From contig JTDE01002330.1 of NCBI GenBank assembly GCA_014338405.1, forward strand, positions 3,024 through 67,023: a stretch of 64,000 nucleotides of DNA. Reading direction: 5' to 3'. Numbering within the stretch: the first letter of the stretch is position 1; the number at the start of each line of letters is the position of its first letter. The DNA comes from Paragonimus skrjabini miyazakii (Eukaryota; Platyhelminthes; Trematoda; Plagiorchiida; Troglotrematidae). Positions 46,508 through 57,914 of this stretch are shown here, in pieces. The notes under the pieces were generated by a model that worked only from the letters and a program-made list of their open reading frames with translations, did not search any database and was not told where the DNA came from. A program made the translations under genes and the position numbers.

Positions 46508-49184
46508 GTGAAACCTCAAGAAGGAAGATAATTACACAGATAATGTGCACCTGAACCGTCTTCGTAAAGTACGGATCAATAATAAGGTCAAAACAACATC
46601 ACTGTTCTAGCGAAGAATACAAAGTTATAAGGTCATACAAGGTTGACTAATGGGTGCATTCAGTCTCACAATAAAAAGCGGTTATTGCTCTCATGTATCG
46701 TATCGTTGAAACTATCGTGTTAAAGTTTTATAGTGATTCAGTTACCTTCAATTTTGGCTCAGTATTATATTTCTACTCTAAAATATTCCTTTGCATCGCA
46801 GATTGATTTCCCGTTTATGAATTTGGGTTTGTAAACAGATGCACTTCTGCTTCATCGGCTATTGGCTATTGCCAGTAATACGTTAGGCGGATTCGAATAC
46901 ATACGTGAAACTGACCACAAGTAAACGCTTATATTGCGCATTGGCGGCGATCACTGCAGAAGGTTGATTTTATGCCACGGGTTTTTGTTTCACGTGTCTG
47001 AAAGAACTGCCGCCTAGGATGGAAACAAAATAGTTTCTTGCTTTTTCACGTTGTTGTCTATACTGTTGTGTGACAGTGAAGCTTTGACAATCCGTTAAAG
47101 GAGCATACAAAATTTGGACCGCATCTAATTGTTGGACGCATCCTTGGTACTAAATGGTTGAGCGTATCCTTAAACATTGATGTACTTCACTAAGGGCACA
47201 ATGACGATATTAAAGCCGTATTGAGGCTCAGTCTCCTGCGATGACTAGGAGATATTTGTTGGATTTTGATAAAGTTTTATAGGGTGATGGCCTCAGTTAA
47301 ACATCTTGTGTCAACCATGTATCATAGAGATTCGCATCTCTCTGTATACACTCGGTGCTGTTGTTTTCCCGTTTGAACAGAGTTTACGGGAGGTCTCCTG
47401 CACTCTGCTGGGTTCATGCGGCCCGTTCAGATTGGTTGTGTTTGGTCTGTAACGAGACCTTCTGTGGGTCTATGACACATGCAGGTTACTATCACTAATT
47501 TGATTGCTAATAATTGTCATCGACTCCACCAATATGCAGCTGTGGACCAAGAAGCGCCATTAACAATTGACAAATCTTACGCAAGTGAAAATGAAGTCGG
47601 GTATGTCAAATTCCGATAGTATTTCTATTGGCCATGTAATTGCCAACTTGACAAGGTAAGATTGTAGACCTGTCGGTTTGTTTCTGTGTGAAAGTATTCC
47701 TGTAAATAAACAATTGAATGTCACTTTCGGCAGATCTTATTGGTACATTCACAAGTCGATTTGGAAAACGGCGGGCATGTCCTGTGGTTGGAACTTATTT
47801 TTTGGAAAACCTGCTAAATAAAAGGCAGCATTAGCATTTGTAACTTGATCGATTAGACCTGAAGCTTCACTCTCCTTAATTTTGCCATTCAATCCTGATG
47901 AAAATGTTCTGCCAACCATTGTTTACATATGCGTTGTTCTGGACAGTTACAGAGAATGATGAGTACGTAATGACTACAGATAGTATGAGTCAGTTTAGTA
48001 TGAATTTTCTGTGAGGTGTGGTTCCAAGTTATTTTGAACGTGTCAATGCGATTACTTTGTTGTTAGTATTTTTGTACCCAGAGCAAATGGGGTTGTAGAA
48101 TATCAAACTATCGCGGCCAATACAGGGTGCTCGGTTTTGTTCGTTACGGGCAGCCTCCGTCTTAAATGCCTCATATTCTTTCGCAGTATCTCACGAGTTC
48201 ATTTCATTTGAAGTAATGATTAGCGGGTTCAAAGTTTGTAGGGTACAATTACTTACACTTTGCTTTCAATATTCGCGTACATTCCTCCATAACAGCTTTG
48301 CCACAGAAAGTTACAACGCGCATCTGGGTATGTGGACATAAGGGGTGACAGCGAGAAAGCGGGTAATATAGGTGAATATAGTGCGATAGATGGTTTGTAG
48401 TGCGGCCTCCAGTCTCTTGTTGCGAAACCGAAACATCGGTCGTAGTTTCCTTTGTTTAACTAAGAAAACTTTCATATTGCTTACTATAACATGTATTTTA
48501 TGGTTGTTCTATGGCGAGTGGGATGGAAAACATTATCAGGTGAGTTCATGAGAACTAACGAGTCGAACAAGTACGAGATTTCTTGGAACAACTAATCCGT
48601 GTAACCACCGTTAGTTAGGTTGCATCCTTCATTCTGCCAACGCAGTCATTGACTGTGTGTAACTGATTGCTTGCTGGTGACTCATATTTATACCATATAT
48701 ATACAAGGTATGTTTGCTACGGTCGTTTTGAGCAAAGGAGTGCATGGGGTTTTGACTGTGGAACGATTGCCACAGCTTCTGGAATACAACGAGTATTCAT
48801 GGAATTTGAAAAATGGCAAATGTGAAGTATGGCGTCGATATTGTCTCCCCTAGATCAGATGATTGCAAACATCTTCGACTCTTCAAATTTTGGTTTTGGT
48901 CATTTGTTTGCGAGGAAAATTTAGCGAATAAGTCGTGACTTGCAAATTTGTCTAATTTCAGTCGAGATAAATAATTTAAAATGATTTTTAACTGGTTTCA
49001 AATAATTCTGCTATAGATTTTCTGCAGTGAACAATAACAAACAATGCAGAAAATACCGGAATGTTCCTAAATAAAATCGTAAAGGATTCCGCAGCATGTT
49101 AATCCAGCTTGGTTGATGTGATTACTAGGAAGTCAAAAAACAGATGTGCATTACCTACCACACTGTTCTGATATCACCAACGAG
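46508..49184. other. No gene recognised (46508-49184)
   Basis: Only short ORFs such as 48671-48853 plus. No repeat family from elsewhere in the window was recognised here. Confidence 0.35.
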
Positions 49185-49442
49185 TACTCGAAGTTGAACA
49201 ACACCCACAACTGATCGCAGCTGACGCATTCTCATTCACTATCCAGTCGGCCCCTTTCGAAAAGAAGCACTAGACTCGAGTTTCGCTCTCATTAGAGCTC
49301 GTCAATAGTGCATATCATTGCCACTGGAGGGACTAGAACCACGGGCATGCTGTTCATGAGGCAACCATGTTTACCACTGCGCCATCGACCTCACGTTAGA
49401 CACGACCGAATTATCATATGTGAACGCTCAACCACTTTCGCG
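49185..49442 (-). repeat. tRNA-derived SINE, copy 8 (minus)
   Basis: Good minus-strand copy: aacacccacaactgatcgcag, cccctttcgaaaagaagcac, ctcgagtttcgctc, with the B box (complement of ggactagaacc) at 49330-49340 and the A box (complement of ccactgcgcca) at 49374-49384. It ends near caaccactttcgc. Confidence 0.8.
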
Positions 49443-49489
49443 TTGTTCCGATAACAATGGCAGGTAACTTGTTCACTTGTGATAATTAT

Positions 49490-49830
49490 CCTGCTCTTTA
49501 CAACATCACTGCTCCAGGTCGATACCCTATCCCTCACATCCATGACTTCTCAATTTCGTTGAACGAGACGTCCATCTTCTTCAAGAGAGATCTGATGCAA
49601 GCTTACCTTTAGATCCCCGTCGTCCCGGGCGATGTTCCGACTACCCCAATTGCCACTCACTTTCGGCTGTATGGATTCGTCTGCACGCCATTTGGCTTAC
49701 AAAACGCCGCACAGACTTTCCAATGGTTTATAGACCGAGTGCTCAGTTATCTCGACTTCGTGTACGTTTACACTGAAGACGTTTCAGTAGCAAGTGAAGA
49801 TAATGGAGCACCTGGGCGTGGCCATGATGG
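49490..49830 (+). pseudogene. Ty3/gypsy reverse transcriptase fragment (third copy)
   Basis: One mostly open frame reads GRYPIPHIHDFSISLNET, FFKRDLMQAYL (first catalytic Asp present), a TAG stop, IPVVPGDVPTTPIATHF, GFVCTPFGLQNAAQTFQW and VLSYLDFVYVYTEDVSVAS. The YxDD active-site turn is changed to YTED, losing the first of the paired Asp. CsRn1-like, thus related to the element at 1-1440. It is cut off at about 49830, where LINE sequence begins. Confidence 0.85.
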
Positions 49831-49834
49831 ATAA

Positions 49835-51690
49835 GTTGAGAGAGCAATATCCCAACTAAATAACATAATCCGCAGGACCGGACCACATCCTCCCGGATCT
49901 CCTGAATGCTCTGGCCAAATTGCCAGCGTCGGCTTTCGCCCAGCTGTTCAATCTCACACTAGAAACAGGGGCAGTTGCGAAGACTGGAAACAAGCCACTA
50001 CAATTCTTATTTTCCAAGATGATAACCGATCACAGGTCGGAAACTACAGACCAGTGAGCCTGACCAGTGCCACCAGCAACATCGTCGAACGCACATTACG
50101 AGAGAGAACCTGTCGGTTTATCTGCTAGCAGAGGTTTTTCAGATTGCCGCAACATGGCTTATTCATAGGCAGATCTTGTCTTACCAATCTATTGACCTTT
50201 TTAGACACTGTCATGGAGGAGCTGGATAGAGCAGAAGTGATCGAGGTGTGCCATCTAGATTTCCAGAAAGCTTTCAATTCTGTCAACCATAGGGTTTTGG
50301 ACTGGAAGCTACGAGAAGTTGGAATTTCTCCTAGAATTTGTAGATGGATACAGACGTTACTTATCGGATGGTCGTGCAAGGTGAGAGTAAGAGTAGTACT
50401 GTCGGACAAGGGTTCTCCGTTAAGTGGAGTGCCTCAGCGGTCATACCTCGTCCCTCTACTCTTCCTGGTATACATAAATGACTAGACCGACAACCTTGTC
50501 AGTCCATGTTACATGTATGCAAATGATATAAAGCTGGAAGGAAATGCGTCGAACTCAGACGGTCTACAGGAAGCCATTCTGAAGTTCTTTGAATGGACAT
50601 TAAGGTGGGATTCACCACTGAATGTTCTCAAAAGTTATATCGTCGCTCATGCTTCCCAGTCGATCCCCAGGTACGTAAGGGATGCACAAGGACAGAGAGT
50701 CGAACTAGCCATTAAACAACAAACGAGAGACTCAGGTGTCCAGGTCACTAGCACATTTGCTCCATCTGTTTAGTGCACTGCGATCGCGACAAAAGCACGG
50801 CGAGCGTTATACCGACTAAAATCTGCTATTGGAAACCCATGTCCAGCAGTGTTCATTTCACTGCACTCGGCCAAAGTTCTCAGCCTAATAGAATATTGTG
50901 CCCAAGCTTGGTCACCCATCACACCGGCACATGTCTCTTTGCATGTTTGTTCGTGATACGACGGAACAGAGACTTAAGAGGACATGGGTTCACCATCAAA
51001 AACGAGATCACAATTGGTTGTGCGACTTGTAGTGGACAATTGAATGTGCGCTAGACCCTCGTCCACTAAAAATTTATTACGTCTTTCCTGAAGAGCAATC
51101 GAAACTTAGTCCCAACAGGCATTGAACTTGAGAACACAGCAGGGTTTGGGAGCAAACCGTATATTTCAAGCAATGTTTGGAAATATGATAAGTAATTAGC
51201 TCTAGCCTAGTCTGAGATCAACGGCAGCAACGAAGAGGATGAAGAAAAGAAGCGCGAGAAGGGCTACATCCCATTTGGCGGCACTTAAAAGCGCGCCAGG
51301 CGAAAAGGGCGTGGAACCTTGGAGTGCCTTAAACAACGCTCGAAAAACAGTTCGGTTAAACGACCTTGAAGACTGGAATAGTAAATGAATCGTTAGGAAA
51401 AGGCTAGCATTCACTGCATGCAATTAGTTGCACGACTGAAGAAAGTGGCATTGAGTTCGTATCAGGCCTTCTATTGCACGCGTACACAGAATCATGCCTA
51501 TAGAACAAACAAGAAGGAAAACACGGTTGCAGCCGGGATCCTCAGAGAAGCCACACGATCGCTGGTCACCACAGACTTAACTTTTTCACTAACCGTGTAG
51601 TCAACTCGTGGAACAAACTGCCTGCAAAGATCGTTGAGGCCTCTAGCGTAGATCTATTCATAGCAGAGCTAGACAAATGTTGGGGCAACC
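49835..51690 (+). mobile_element. CR1/Jockey-like LINE, 3' half, degenerate
   Basis: A non-LTR retrotransposon beginning in the RT palm and running to the 3' end of ORF2. Motifs in order: NYRPVSLTSATSNIVERTL (50044-50100), GRSCLTNLLTFLD (50169-50207), CHLDFQKAFNSVNHRVLDW, GVPQRSYLVPLLFLVYIND (50428-50485), CYMYANDIKLEG (50510-50545), ALYRLKSAIGNPCPAV (about 50797-50845), RDLRGHGF (about 50970) and NRVVNSWNKLPAKIVEAS (about 51579-51632). The last block is the usual C-terminal end of such LINEs. It is fragmented by stops and shifts. Assignment to CR1 versus Jockey is a guess within that superfamily. Confidence 0.8.
50144..50773 (+). pseudogene. LINE reverse transcriptase core, catalytic residues changed
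   Basis: The best preserved part of the LINE: two ORFs (50144-50485 and 50513-50773) separated by a stop at about 50486. RT primes cDNA synthesis at nicked target DNA. The motif usually AFDSV reads AFNSV, and the active-site YADD reads YAND, so two catalytic aspartates are lost. The conserved GVPQGS reads GVPQRS. Confidence 0.85.
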
Positions 51691-52299
51691 TTTTTCTGAC
51701 TTTGCGCTAATCGAACAATGATTTACTCTTCCTGTTAGGGCAACCTGGATTTGTCATCTCCTTGTTTTATCCCTACAATCAGACCAATACCGATCGCATC
51801 CGCATCGACAGAACACGAAATCTGGCAAATCTTGGGATCACACCAGTTAAGCATCAGGACGTCAACAAGCGCAGGCCCTCATCAAGTCCTGGATTTGAAA
51901 CTGAAATTGAACTTTGTGGTCCTGCTTCTGCAGACGTTAGGAAGTGTGGAAATCAAAAGCTTGTAGTGGAACAGATGTGTGAGCTACAACAATTCTCGAT
52001 ATAAAAGTAACGAGTGAAGTCAAGTACTGGACTCACCAAAGATTGACAATTTTTGTAAGGCGTCCAATGATGCACTGTTCAGGCCAGCTCTTTTCCATTG
52101 GGATGTGATTAGTTGCAGCTCTTCAGCCTTGGTTTTCGTGAGGACCCTCACGCTAGCGTTAGTTGTTGCCCGTTCGTCGCTTGCTGCACTCGCGAGAACG
52201 CCCTCTGGGCATCGTTGGTTCATTAAATATTTTTGTCTTTTGAAGGATTTTGTACAATGGTGGTGTAATGGAGTGGAAATTTTTTACGAATCGACTGTA
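51691..52299. other. No gene recognised (51691-52299)
   Basis: Follows the LINE end. Overlapping ORFs on both strands (51751-51966, 51762-52004, 52020-52223 minus) without recognised motifs. It may hold further 3' parts of the minus-strand gypsy element. Confidence 0.35.
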
Positions 52300-53105
52300 T
52301 TATCTTGCTCGAGCGACAAAGTGGCTCAGTGTTTGCTTGGAATTTAAAATCACGGCTTGTTTAATTGTCAGTATTTTCTCTGACCGAAGCTTGATATAAT
52401 TTCGACCCACCTTGTGTCCCAGTAACGCCACCGATGATCGTCCGAGTTGTGACTTTTCGGCAATGATCCGGAGTCCTGAGTTCTTAATGCGATTTAAGAC
52501 AGCATCTGTGTGGGCGGCATGTTCCGATTCCGTGTTACTGTATATTACGATATCATCTCCATATACCGCCACATTATCCAGTCGTCTTACCAGCCGAACC
52601 ATCAGGCGTCACAATGCTGAAGGTGACCCGGATAGGCCAAATGGTATGCGTTTGAATTGATACTGTTTTCTCGCCTGTTTTCTCGCCTGCTGTTTTCCCA
52701 CGATCCGTGGGTTTGAATGGTACCTAGCAGTATCCGGAACTTACGTTCAATATTGTGACCAACTTCGCCTGTTGCAGCTTGTCAAAAATATCAGTGACGG
52801 ACGGTATTGGCATAACTTTGTTCTGTTACCTCATTCAGCCGTCTAAAATCCACACAAAAGCGGAACTTCCAGTTGGACTTCTTCACCAGGAGAACAGGCG
52901 AGTTGTAAGGACTGTTGGCTTCTTCGATAACATCCTCTTTCATCATGTTCTGCACTTGCCTTTTTAATTCCTCCTCCAGATGAACTGGTATCCTGCGGGG
53001 TCCGTGAGGTCGAAATGTTCCGGTTGTTGGTATTCCATGTACAATTTAGTTGCAGAATCCGTGCGAATCATCGTCGTTCGTAAATACGTCCGCATATTTC
53101 CCGAC
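52300..53105 (-). pseudogene. Ty3/gypsy reverse transcriptase with intact YGDD, frameshifted
   Basis: Pieces on the minus strand: KYADVFTNDDDSHGF (about 53095-53050), LKRQVQNMMKEDVIEEANSP and YNSPVLLVKKSNWKFRFCVD (about 52965-52850), QFKRIPFGLSGSPSA (about 52660-52615) and the open block 52602-52300 with VAVYGDDIVIYSN. The YxDD turn is intact, unlike the other two gypsy RTs. A 13-base tandem duplication (tgttttctcgcct, twice, about 52663-52690) helps break the frame. It stops at LSHFVARAR, before RNase H. Confidence 0.8.
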
Positions 53106-53111
53106 CATGGA

Positions 53112-53711
53112 CTAGAGCAAAGGGGCTGTGCAAATGGGGTTTTTAATTGTGCTTACTAAGTTGACGCTATCCTGTCGCTGTCCTGTGAGTGTCGGGGAGC
53201 CATACCTGGTTGACAACCTTTTGAGCTTCAAGTCAATCACGGCATCTGTTGCAGCAAGGAAATTGGCTCCAAGAATCGATTGCCTGGTTTCTGGGGACAC
53301 AATGAAACGTTGCTTCACGATATGACCGCCGATACACATCCCTAATTCTTTCACACCGTCAACCAGTAGACCATGACTTCCAACCGTCCGCATCATCATG
53401 GATTTTGGTTGTACGTTTTTCTTTTCTGCCTGAGCACTCAACGAAATGGCTGCCCCCGTATCGACCAAGTGTTGCTTTATCTCTTCGTCAACTTTAACCC
53501 TTGTGCGTACGGCCCACTTCTCAATCGCTTTCATTACTAGTTGACCCGCCAGAGAAAAAGAACAATCGTGAGACCATTTAATTTTAGACTTCTTAAACCG
53601 CCGAATTGGGCAATCTTTCTTCCAGTGTTCTTTTTCTCCATAGATGAAGCAGCTTCCTAGTCGATCGCTCTTTCGTGATGCAGTTATTGAGGCAGCTACA
53701 TTCGTTGCGAG
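53112..53711 (-). pseudogene. Ty3/gypsy gag zinc knuckle plus aspartic protease, 200-codon open frame
   Basis: A single frame is open from just after a TGA at 53712-53714 down to 53112, longer than the 140-codon M-start ORF. It begins NVAASITASRKSDRLGSC, continues into a CCHC zinc knuckle CFIYGEKEHWKKDC (53651-53610) and then the protease with HLVDTGAAISL and SILGANFL. The second Cys of the knuckle is Tyr, so RNA binding would be impaired. Protease triad residues are intact. The gag-protease fusion in one frame is common in Ty3/gypsy elements. Confidence 0.85.
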
Positions 53712-53714
53712 TCA

Positions 53715-54065
53715 CACCGTTGCTTTCTGCATTTCTTCCAGTGTCTTCTTGTCTGTATCACCGTTCGCATCCACCAAGTCTACGGACCTAACTGTCAACT
53801 CCCGCGTCACCATAGTAAACTCGTCAAGGTCCATTCATAAACAGACATAGGCAATGCGGGCTTATTTGCGAACCGCCATCAGAAGACCTCCAATAAACTG
53901 CTTCGTTAATAACTATCATCGTGGTGCTTGGTTCAATTTTGGCACAATCCTGTCCAGCAAACCTTTCAGAATAGCAGCGAACACGGATGGATCCGCTCCC
54001 TGTTCAAGCCTAGCCACCTTGAATCGCCGCATGGCGCGTACACACTACTCCGATAGTCTCTTCTA
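53715..54065 (-). pseudogene. Ty3/gypsy gag, C-terminal part, broken
   Basis: Minus-strand frame shows FAAILKGLLDRIVPKLN (about 53990-53940) and DLDEFTMVTRELTVRS (about 53835-53788), then VDLVDANGDTDKKTLEEMQ before a stop. These are the helical end of a gag capsid. Two adjacent stops fall after the LNQAPR block. It continues in frame into the zinc knuckle apart from the TGA at 53712-53714. Confidence 0.65.
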
Positions 54066-54299
54066 GTCCGTCATCTTCCTGGCGTTGTGGCTTGTTCTTC
54101 TGTTCCCGAAGTCACCTATGAATAGTGCATTTCCCACAACAAACGAAACAATCAGGGCTTCCATATTTTGTTATCACTCTTTCGATTGACCATCATGCGG
54201 TTTTCCTAACTGCTCGTGGTCTCAGTGTTTATTGCCCGCTGTATATTGCTATCGGCTGATGTGCGAAGTAGGTGACCTGAATATTACAGGTTGTACGTC

Positions 54300-54650
54300 G
54301 TGACTAGTGGACAGATTAATCGCGCATCAAAACCGATTCGAAATACGCGCCGGCGAATGGCCGTGTTTCTCACGCGATGTGGGCTGATTGGTAGAGGAAA
54401 CTGTGGTCTGATGCAACAAGTCTGGCAAAATCTTCACCGCAAACGAGTCACGTTTGCTGACAGTGAAATAAAGCAAAACTCACATACGTGATATGCAATC
54501 TTCGTTTCAGCCACAGCGGGATGTGTTTTTTTGAGGCTTCTGATGACGACGGGTTATTAAGTCAAAGTATGACTTCGCTATCTTCTATGATATCACATCT
54601 GCACTACTACAAGCTGACGAGACAATGCCACTTTAGTATATGGAGGTACT
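54300..54650 (-). mobile_element. RTE-like LINE fragment (minus)
   Basis: Shares gaaatacgcgccggcgaatgg, tctcacgcgatgtgggctga and the run to acaagctgacgagacaatgcc with the antisense of the RTE at 59370-59660 and with the copy at 27060-27400. Short and interrupted by stops. Confidence 0.65.
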
Positions 54651-55659
54651 CACAGTCTCAACTGAATTTCTCTCAAATAAGAACGTAAGACTGGAAATGC
54701 GCCGGTATTACAGCAGTTCTATGCATTTTGAAAGTGCGCTGAAATGATTGCTCTTTTAATGTGAGATCAGCAAATGTATCGCGGAAATCTGGAGCCAATC
54801 ACAATCGGTTACCCTAACAAACTCGTATAACACTGATGATGTGATATACCTCTCAAAAACACTCGGGCTGAACACATTTTTTTCAAAACAAACGTCAACA
54901 GGAAGAACTATCTTCGTTGGTGCTTTGTCAGCGTAAAAGTGTCATGAACAGGTATATCTCAGCAAAACAGTGAGACGTTAGAACAAGCAGAGTTCCACGG
55001 TTGTTCAACAGTTTACTAACAAACTTAAGTTAGGAGTGGTAAGGCAATCTAGGTGGTCCAATATCAACACTTCAAGTTTCGTTTCCATTTTTGAAAAGCG
55101 AGAATCTTTAGCAGTCACTGTGTGAAAATGTTTAGTCCAACCATTTTATTCCGAACTAAACACAGTGTATGTGTAGGCGTTTACGAACGGATGGCGTCCT
55201 ACTTGGATAACACAACAGTGCAGTAGAAGCAGACACTATTTAACCCGGCTGAATAGAGTTGAGGAGAGAAAGGTGAAATCACAAACGTTGCTTAAAAAGA
55301 TATGGTGCAGTGCATATCTGTCTAGTAACATTTTGCTAAGCTGGGCTGATAAACTTTGATTGTCTGGAGGTCAGAATACTCGAAACCTGTTTTACATTTT
55401 ACTGATTTTCTGCAGTTTGAAAGTGGGTATGAATTATGCAGCATTCTGATCCTCCCACAACTAGTTCTATCAACTACCTTACCTCGGACACAAGTTCGCC
55501 AGACAATGACAACTAAGATATTGGCCCTCATTTATGTTGCTTGAAGTTTGACCTGCCCTAATGTTTGTCGCAAACATTGCTTCAAATTTTGGCACACCGT
55601 ATACGACTTACAATTACTGCTCACAATTATTTTTCAGTATTTCATACTCACTCGTTTAT
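54651..55659. other. No gene recognised (54651-55659)
   Basis: Short ORFs only (for example 55322-55531 minus and 55356-55544 plus, which overlap each other). No motif seen. Confidence 0.35.
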
Positions 55660-55865
55660 AAGAAAATCATGTCACTTTGGCAGTTGTGTTTCTGAATAGA
55701 CAAACAACCAACGGTAGTTCAATAATTTCGTATGCTGTGCAACGCTTGTCACAAAGTAAGTCACACACCGCAATGCGTTGTGAACTACTATGCTATATAT
55801 TCCAAAGCATTAGAAATATTTGTCAATCTTCGAAGAAATTCCTTGTGAGAATTTCAGAGTATCAG
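55660..55865 (+). pseudogene. Ty3/gypsy RNase H fragment
   Basis: An open frame of 68 codons reads AVVFLNRQTTNGSSIISY, AVQRLSQSKSHTAMRCELL and KKFLVRISEYQLNIF. The pattern GAVL-x-Q plus NG plus hydrophobic Y-SR-LS plus ET-x-REL is the middle of the gypsy RNase H; the catalytic Glu (in CELL) is kept while the expected TDH near the end reads VRISEY. It stands alone, so it could be a scrap of one of the nearby gypsy copies. Confidence 0.6.
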
Positions 55866-56699
55866 TTAAATATTTTTGTCTGAGTGTTTAGGAAACAGTT
55901 GGATAGATTGTTCGAAATGAAGTTGGCGTCCATACACGAGTTTGAACGTTTATTGTCCCTAAACTAGGTGTCTAGTTAAACTGTTTAAAAAATGACCGTG
56001 AATGTTGATCATTTGTTCGTTTAACGAGATTTAGGGCGTTCTACAGAAAAACTGACAAGCTCGCTTCACTTCTATGAATCAACGTATGGAAAGACACATC
56101 TTGCCTTGTGGGCATAATATTGTCAGATTTGAGAATTGTGCAGAAAGGTTTGATGACTGATTAGAATCCTTAGATACTTCGCCAATATGCTGGAGTATTC
56201 TGCATCTTTCTATTGCTCAAAGATGGGGGAGGAGGCTCACTGAAACTGTGGTGTTATCAACCCGATCTATACTGCTTCCTTGGCGAAGTGGTCAGGCATG
56301 TGTACTGTTTTGATCCGGCGAGCTATGCTGACTACGACTCCGGTCCTTCCAGGTCCAATCTTGTTAGATAGGCCAAAGGAGAGCAGTCAGACGAAAAGCA
56401 GTTACACTCATAGGATTGTATATCGCACTACTGGTCACCTAGGAGTGTTTAGGTAGCGCGGCACAATCCTATGGGCATACATCGAAACTATTTTTATAGT
56501 TGCGGCACTGCCGTCTTCCGTATCAGGAAGAAGGGGGTTAGAAAAGGTACCTTCAAACAAATAGCACTCCGATCGCTCAACAGTTGACCATGACCGCCAG
56601 CGTATTATCCAATACGGTCGAAAAATATTTTTACCTCCCAAAAGCCTGATGCAGCTTCAAGTGCATCCACTGCGCGCAGCTGTACTCAGAATGAGACAC
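55866..56699. other. No gene recognised (55866-56699)
   Basis: Between the RNase H scrap and the RTE LINE. The lower end may belong to the 5' untranslated region of that LINE. No motif in ORFs on either strand. Confidence 0.35.
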
Positions 56700-56780
56700 C
56701 AATATCTTATTCACTACGCCCTCGGGCCAGGCAGGCCCATCACTGCCAAATGAGTCACACTCTTGAATTATCCGCTCCGG

Positions 56781-56864
56781 GTGGGGTTCCCCAAGAAAAC
56801 CCTGTATCCTGTTGCCTCGCAGGTCAGACTTTTGAGTTAGAGACTCGGAGTGGGGTCCCTCAAG
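56781..56864 (+). repeat. Imperfect 69-base repeat in the RTE 5' leader
   Basis: gtggggttccccaag at 56781-56795 recurs as gtggggtccctcaag at 56850-56864, 69 bases on, each preceded by a tccgg/tcgga-like block. In frame this is a repeated GVPQ motif every 23 codons. It may be the remnant of a tandem 5' regulatory repeat. Confidence 0.5.
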
Positions 56865-57024
56865 TCAACCTCCTTCCACGGCATAAACGACCGAAAAGTA
56901 TCAGAAGTTATCGTTCTCTCGACAGTGACATTACTAACCGATATCGACTTGCTCCTATTATTTTACTCCCTATTTTTTCTGTCGTCCATATGCCTTCGGG
57001 CGATAATTATATTCTGAGACTAAG

Positions 57025-57865
57025 ACAACTGGTAAACATTGGCGCCTTCAATATGCGCACTCTTCGACAAGTCGGTCAACAAGCTGCTCTGGCAAGAACC
57101 CTCTCAAGTCTGGAGCTTGATTTTTACTGTGTCGGAAACGTAAATCTACGATTCTAGCGTGGTTATCTATTCGAGCTAACCTCCAGATAACTGTCTATCC
57201 AAGCGCTTCTATCTTAGGGTTTCTGGTGACGCCGTAACTGAATCTCGCGGTCAAGCTGGAGTGGGAATCGCACTGAGTTCCAGAGCAGAGCAATGCTTGC
57301 TCGATTGGATCCCAGTGAATAGTCGCTTGTGCGCTGTCAGACTCAATACATCGGTAAAAGTCTGTCGACGCAAATCAGAAAGGCGTTGTGTATTCACTAT
57401 ATCGGCGTACGCTCCGACGGACAGCTGTTCGGATGCTACCAAAAATGCGTTCTATGACGCATTCATTGACCTTCTGAGGTGAGCTAAACACTCAGACATC
57501 CTCATACTAGCAGGCGATTTCAATGCTCAGCTTGTTCGTCATTTTTTGGGTGAGAAGCGGCTAGATGGTATGTTTGGTGTCTGGGCACAATGCACTGACA
57601 ATGGCGAAAGACTGCTGCAGCTGTGCGCATTGCACCGTCTGCATATTTCGAGCACCGCGTTCCAACACAGGAAGAAGCACTGTGTTACTTGGAGACCTTG
57701 GTGTGCTTCTCAGTTGTGGACACAGTTGGAACATATAGCAATTAGTTACAGGTGGCGCCACTCAGTTGAGGACTGTGATGCCTTTTGGAGCAACCACCTG
57801 GACTCGGACCACGCTGTTATGCGTGCCCGTCCTTTTTTATCGTTTGCCCAGTGGACATACGCTCG
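57025..57865 (+). pseudogene. RTE endonuclease domain (AP-like), broken
   Basis: This domain nicks target DNA to prime reverse transcription. Motifs survive across three frames: NIGAFNMRTLRQVGQQAALA (57036-57095, metal-binding Asn), GVGIALSSRAEQCLLDW (57258-57308), TISAYAPTDS (57396-57425), ILAGDFNAQL (about 57504-57533), TWRPWCASQLWTQLEHI (57687-57737) and HLDSDHAVMRAR (57798-57833, catalytic Asp-His). Nearly all catalytic residues are readable, but stops near 57157 and 57481 split the frame. Confidence 0.85.
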
Positions 57866-57914
57866 TAAGTGCAAGTTGACTAACTGAAATTCGAGCAATA
57901 AGGATGTAAAGAAC

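Larger units (their letters stand above)
52300..54065 (-). mobile_element. Ty3/gypsy element, gag-protease-RT part (minus)
   Basis: Read on the minus strand: capsid-like gag end (about 54060-53715), zinc knuckle (53651-53610), retropepsin (53534-53112) and RT through the YGDD motif and connection start (53100-52300). It is the only copy in the window with gag visible. RNase H and integrase are missing here. Better preserved than the others in gag-protease, poorer in RT. Confidence 0.85.

Noticed and set aside
46181..46519. Minus-strand ORF running through the N gap
   Set aside because: A third of it is N; the frame across the gap is meaningless.
52020..52223. Minus-strand ORF NQRCPEGVLASAASDERA next to the gypsy RT
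   Set aside because: Could be element sequence, but no RNase H or other motif was seen.
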